A stretch of DNA of 64,000 nt, taken from assembly GCA_017429525.1 (NCBI GenBank), contig JAFROT010000022.1, forward strand, positions 36,027 to 100,026, written 5' to 3'. Below the pieces are notes generated by a model, which had not been told where the DNA came from, did no database searches, and saw nothing but the letters and a program-made list of their open reading frames with translations. The DNA is from Bacteroidaceae bacterium (lineage in GTDB: Bacteria > Bacteroidota > Bacteroidia > Bacteroidales > Bacteroidaceae). The translations under genes and the position numbers were made by a program. Below are positions 61,338 through 64,000 of this stretch, one piece after another (position 1 is the stretch's first letter; each line of letters begins with the position of its first letter).

Positions 61338-62004
61338 TGTTGTTCCAGTTATTGAGGTCGCCAATCTTCAGGCCAGGATAGCTGCCCATGTCGTCGGCCA
61401 GCTGGCGACGGTTGACGATGAGACGCTCGCCGTTGCGGCCCATGTTCTTAAGGAAGCTCTCATCGGGAGCAGAGCATTCCATGACGTACTGCTGAGTACC
61501 AGAACGGGTGACGGTGAGGAAGGTCTGAAGCTGGAAGGTATCGCCTTCAGCAAAAGGAATGTAGCGGAGTGAGTCGGGGTTGAAGCCTTCGCCGAAGAGA
61601 GAGTCGGCAAGGTTGACCCATGTGGTGTCGCGACGGAAACCTTGCAGTCCGTTGGCAGCAATCTCGGCTGCGTTGCCACGAGCCACGATAGCAGCAGCCT
61701 TCGCCTCGGTGAGGCCTTTCTCCATTTGTTCGTCGGAGAGGACACCTTCCTTGACAATCTTAGGAATGCGACCATTGCGGACGAATTCGACCAACTTCCA
61801 AAGGCTGTCGCAATAGGCAGCTTCGGGGCTCTGGAGCTTGAACTGCTCCTGGGCATCCTTGATTTGGAGAAGGCGAGCCTTGACGGCATTCTCACGTACT
61901 GTGACTTCCTTGTTGAAGTCGATGTCATCTTGAATACTACGCCAGCAGATGAACAGCAGGCCGATGACGCAAAGTGCTAAAAGCACGTTAAAAACCTTTT
62001 TCAT
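61318..62004 (-). CDS. Membrane-anchored hypothetical protein
   Basis: 228 aa with one N-terminal membrane anchor (VFNVLLALCVIGLLFICW), then a helical coiled region (VRENAVKARLLQIKDAQEQF) and a small mixed domain (FAEGDTFQLQTFLTVTRSG). The end is Asn-rich (NNWNNNAGNWE). It resembles conserved Bacteroidales proteins lying upstream of DUF3822 genes; the function is unknown. The start at 62004 is favoured: it is 37 nt after a -7 box, whereas the longer frame runs through that box. Confidence 0.75.
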   Translation of the reverse strand: MKKVFNVLLALCVIGLLFICWRSIQDDIDFNKEVTVRENAVKARLLQIKDAQEQFKLQSPEAAYCDSLWKLVEFVRNGRIPKIVKEGVLSDEQMEKGLTEAKAAAIVARGNAAEIAANGLQGFRRDTTWVNLADSLFGEGFNPDSLRYIPFAEGDTFQLQTFLTVTRSGTQQYVMECSAPDESFLKNMGRNGERLIVNRRQLADDMGSYPGLKIGDLNNWNNNAGNWE

Positions 62005-62041
62005 GATGTGTATTTGAAGCTTTTTGTTTACATTTGCATCG

Positions 62042-62049
62042 CAAAAATA
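62042..62049 (-). promoter_or_regulatory. -7 box for the membrane protein, DUF3822 and rsmD unit
   Basis: TATTTTTG on the minus strand, 37 nt before the ATG at 62004. Confidence 0.7.
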
Positions 62050-62099
62050 GAAAGAATTATTTGAATATACCTCATTTTTGATGATTTTTTTCACTTCCG

Positions 62100-63596
62100 A
62101 TGGCGATAAATGACCAAATGAGGGGTCTCATCTTCGATAATTTCGAATTTAGACCCACGCAAGAGCAGCAAAATGCGGTAAAATTGATGTCAGATTTCCT
62201 TTTCGATACGAATCGCGAAAGTGTGTTCGTGTTGAAAGGCTATGCAGGCACAGGAAAGACCTCTTTGGTAGGTGCTCTGGTGCGTGCGTTGGACCAATTA
62301 CAGCAGCGGACAGTGCTCATGGCTTCGACCGGAAGAGCGGCTAAAGTGTTCTCAATGCACACGGGACATACTGCTTATACGATTCACCGTCGGATCTATA
62401 GGCAGAAGGCGTTCACTGGCGAGATGGTGGATTTCCTTCAGGGGGTGAATTTGTTGAAGGGGGCTTTGTTCATCGTTGATGAGGCTTCGATGATTGCCAA
62501 CGATGGTTTGGGTGGCTCGCCTTTCGGTACGGGACGCTTGTTGGACGATCTGATTCATTTTGTCTACTCAGGCGAGGGCTGTAGGTTGATGCTCGTAGGC
62601 GATACTGCGCAGTTGCCGCCCGTAGGGGAAACGGAAAGCCCGGCGCTCTCGCGGATGATGCTGGAGGGATACGGACTTGACGTCGTCGAGATTACGTTGA
62701 GACAGGTCGTCCGTCAACTCTCGGAATCTGGCATCCTTTGGAACGCTACGATGCTTCGTCAGATGATAGCAGATGAGGCCTATGGGACGTTCCCGAAGAT
62801 GCGTATGACTGCAGACGTGGTTAACATGCCTGGTTCCGAACTCATTGAGGCTCTGGAGCAGGCCTATTATGAATGTGGACAGGATGAGACGATCGTGGTC
62901 ACTCGGTCGAATGTGCGGGCAAATGCCTTCAATCAGGGGATACGAGGACGTATTCTTTATATGGAAGAAGAATTGTCGGGCGGCGATCGCGTAATCATTG
63001 TCAAGAATAATTATTTCTGGGTGAAGGATGACGAGGGCGCAGATAATGCGAAGAAGACAGGCGGTGGGAAAAAGACGGCGGTGACGGACGAAATGATTAG
63101 TCAGGATGGAGAACGGGCGACTATGGACTTCATCGCTAACGGGGATATGGCTATCGTAAGAAGGTTGCGTAATGAGCGTGAAGAGCATGGCTTCCGCTTT
63201 GCGGATGTGACGCTGATTTTCCCAGATTTCAACGATATGGAGGTGGATGCTACCATTATTCTTGACACGCTACAAAGCGAAGCGCCAGCCCTGACGCGGC
63301 AGCAGCAAGAGTCTCTGTTCCAGCATGTGTGGGACGATTATCCTGAACTTACGACTAAACGTGACCGCATGAAAGCAGTGAAGGAAGATCGGTACTTCAA
63401 TGCGTTGCAGGTGAAATATGGTTACGCCGTCACTTGTCATAAGGCACAGGGTGGACAATGGCAACGGGTTTTCGTGGATCAGGGCTACGTGACTGAGGAC
63501 ATGCTGGGGCCGGATTATTTCCGTTGGCTGTACACCGCCATCACGCGAGCTACGGAGACTGTTTACCTCGTGAACTGGCCTCAAACAAATTCATGA
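62100..63596 (+). CDS. RecD-like superfamily 1 helicase/ATPase
   Basis: Cytoplasmic DNA helicase of the RecD/UvrD-like group: Walker A GYAGTGKTSLVGAL, motif Ia MASTGRAAKVFS, Walker B FIVDEASMI, motif III LMLVGDTAQLPPV, and a C-terminal UvrD_C_2 block with YAVTCHKAQGGQWQRVFVD and YTAITRATETVYL. At 498 aa it is shorter than RecD2 and lacks its long N-terminal domain, as in the short form found across Bacteroidales. A lysine/glycine-rich loop (KKTGGGKKTA) interrupts the middle. Probable repair role; partner unknown. Confidence 0.9.
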   Translation: MAINDQMRGLIFDNFEFRPTQEQQNAVKLMSDFLFDTNRESVFVLKGYAGTGKTSLVGALVRALDQLQQRTVLMASTGRAAKVFSMHTGHTAYTIHRRIYRQKAFTGEMVDFLQGVNLLKGALFIVDEASMIANDGLGGSPFGTGRLLDDLIHFVYSGEGCRLMLVGDTAQLPPVGETESPALSRMMLEGYGLDVVEITLRQVVRQLSESGILWNATMLRQMIADEAYGTFPKMRMTADVVNMPGSELIEALEQAYYECGQDETIVVTRSNVRANAFNQGIRGRILYMEEELSGGDRVIIVKNNYFWVKDDEGADNAKKTGGGKKTAVTDEMISQDGERATMDFIANGDMAIVRRLRNEREEHGFRFADVTLIFPDFNDMEVDATIILDTLQSEAPALTRQQQESLFQHVWDDYPELTTKRDRMKAVKEDRYFNALQVKYGYAVTCHKAQGGQWQRVFVDQGYVTEDMLGPDYFRWLYTAITRATETVYLVNWPQTNS

Positions 63597-63689
63597 AGGC
63601 TAAGTCTGTTGCGGCTACCCTTTAGCGATTTTTGTTCTGCTTCTGATGAATGAGGGCTTCTCCGTCCTACTTCGTGAAAAGAGGCCTTT

Positions 63690-63777
63690 CACGTCTATAT
63701 GTGTGGCGCTTCACGTCTATATGTGTGGCGCTTCACGTCTATATGTGTAGCCCTCCACGTCTATATGTGTGGGGTGT
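63690..63777 (-). repeat. 22-nt periodic array E
   Basis: Four units start at 63690, 63712, 63734 and 63756, each beginning CACGTCTATATGTGT. On the minus strand the unit includes ACACATATAGACGTGAAG, close to the GACGTG/ACATAT words of array D. Confidence 0.9.
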
Positions 63778-63885
63778 TGTGACAAGGGGTGTGATAAAGC
63801 GTTGTGACAAAGCGTTGTGACACGGGTGCTGCATGACCAGTTTGTGACAAGCGTGACAAGCGTGACAGTTATGTTTGTCACGCTT
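63776..63885 (+). repeat. Short 12-13-nt repeats and a hairpin
   Basis: GTTGTGACAA/GTTGTGACAC units recur at 63776, 63801 and 63814, then AAGCGTGACA (63858-63867) pairs with TGTCACGCTT (63876-63885). This is followed by A/T-rich DNA resembling the interior of the 50.6-kb element. Confidence 0.65.
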
Positions 63886-63947
63886 AAATATTGAAATAGA
63901 AATTTATTATATTATATATTTAAGTTTCGGAAGTAATGAATATGTTA

Positions 63948-64000
63948 AGAATTAGCCCCGTAGGGGCGATGGATATTAGGCAGGGGTGTAGTAAAACGGA
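63948..64000 (+). repeat. Partial palindromic repeat at the window edge
   Basis: GCCCCGTAGGGGC (63955-63967) is a perfect hairpin followed by GATGGATATTAGGCAGGGG. It looks like the start of an interspersed palindromic repeat cut by the window end. Confidence 0.5.

Overview
The window looks like chromosomal DNA from a Bacteroidales bacterium, most likely a GC-rich Prevotellaceae relative. The evidence is a SusC/SusD glycan-uptake operon, type IX secretion genes (porX, porW/sprE, porT), gliding-type lipoproteins, many promoters with the Bacteroidota -7 box TANNTTTG, little Shine-Dalgarno signal, and C-terminal DLQGR/DLSGK-type sorting tails. No plasmid, prophage or transposase gene was recognised. 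The genus assignment is inference.

Layout. 0.2-2.4 kb: a BspA-like leucine-rich surface protein with a dockerin-like tail. 2.9-7.0 kb: a GH27 alpha-galactosidase and a convergent GH43-like lipoprotein, separated by repeat-rich DNA. 7.2-22.3 kb: one co-directional glycan operon (DUF4965 glutaminase-like protein, IPT/TIG lipoprotein, SusC, SusD, DUF1735/DUF4973-like binding lipoprotein, GH92, GH76) that reads as an alpha-mannan utilisation locus. 22.5-25.8 kb: an iron-type alcohol dehydrogenase, a truncated M15 peptidase and an AT-rich relic region. 25.8-34.3 kb: a lipoprotein, metF, holB, ricT, gldH, an FKBP lipoprotein, glyS, a small ferredoxin and tRNA-Met. 34.4-44.8 kb: a GH2 enzyme, a 5'-nucleotidase-type fusion, a CvfB-like protein, an ABC ATPase, a cation/proton antiporter, tsaE and porX. 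44.8-52 kb: porW, a small protein, aroA, tRNA-Pro, an AraC remnant, a repeat-rich gap and porT. 52-64 kb: asd, a giant PL11 lyase with autotransporter-type repeats, a TrmH-family methyltransferase, a GH125 exo-mannosidase, rsmD, a DUF3822 protein, a membrane-anchored protein and a RecD-like helicase.

How the genes work together. GH76 (endo-alpha-1,6-mannanase) and GH92 (exo-alpha-mannosidase type) sit beside SusC/SusD; GH125 (exo-alpha-1,6-mannosidase), 36 kb away, would complete the same pathway. Two secreted enzymes end in sorting-like tails, which fits the type IX secretion genes nearby.

The most unusual signals are non-coding. (1) Six intergenic loci carry tandem arrays with an exact 22-nt period and a related but diverged unit. 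(2) At four successive gene junctions of the mannan operon an inverted-repeat pair starts just after the upstream stop codon and ends inside the next gene's signal peptide, enclosing a start codon. (3) porW and porT share a spaced motif directly upstream of their start codons that resembles an ECF sigma promoter. (4) The GH92 enzyme has Gln where the family's general acid Glu is expected and a 36-residue insertion encoded by a repeat.
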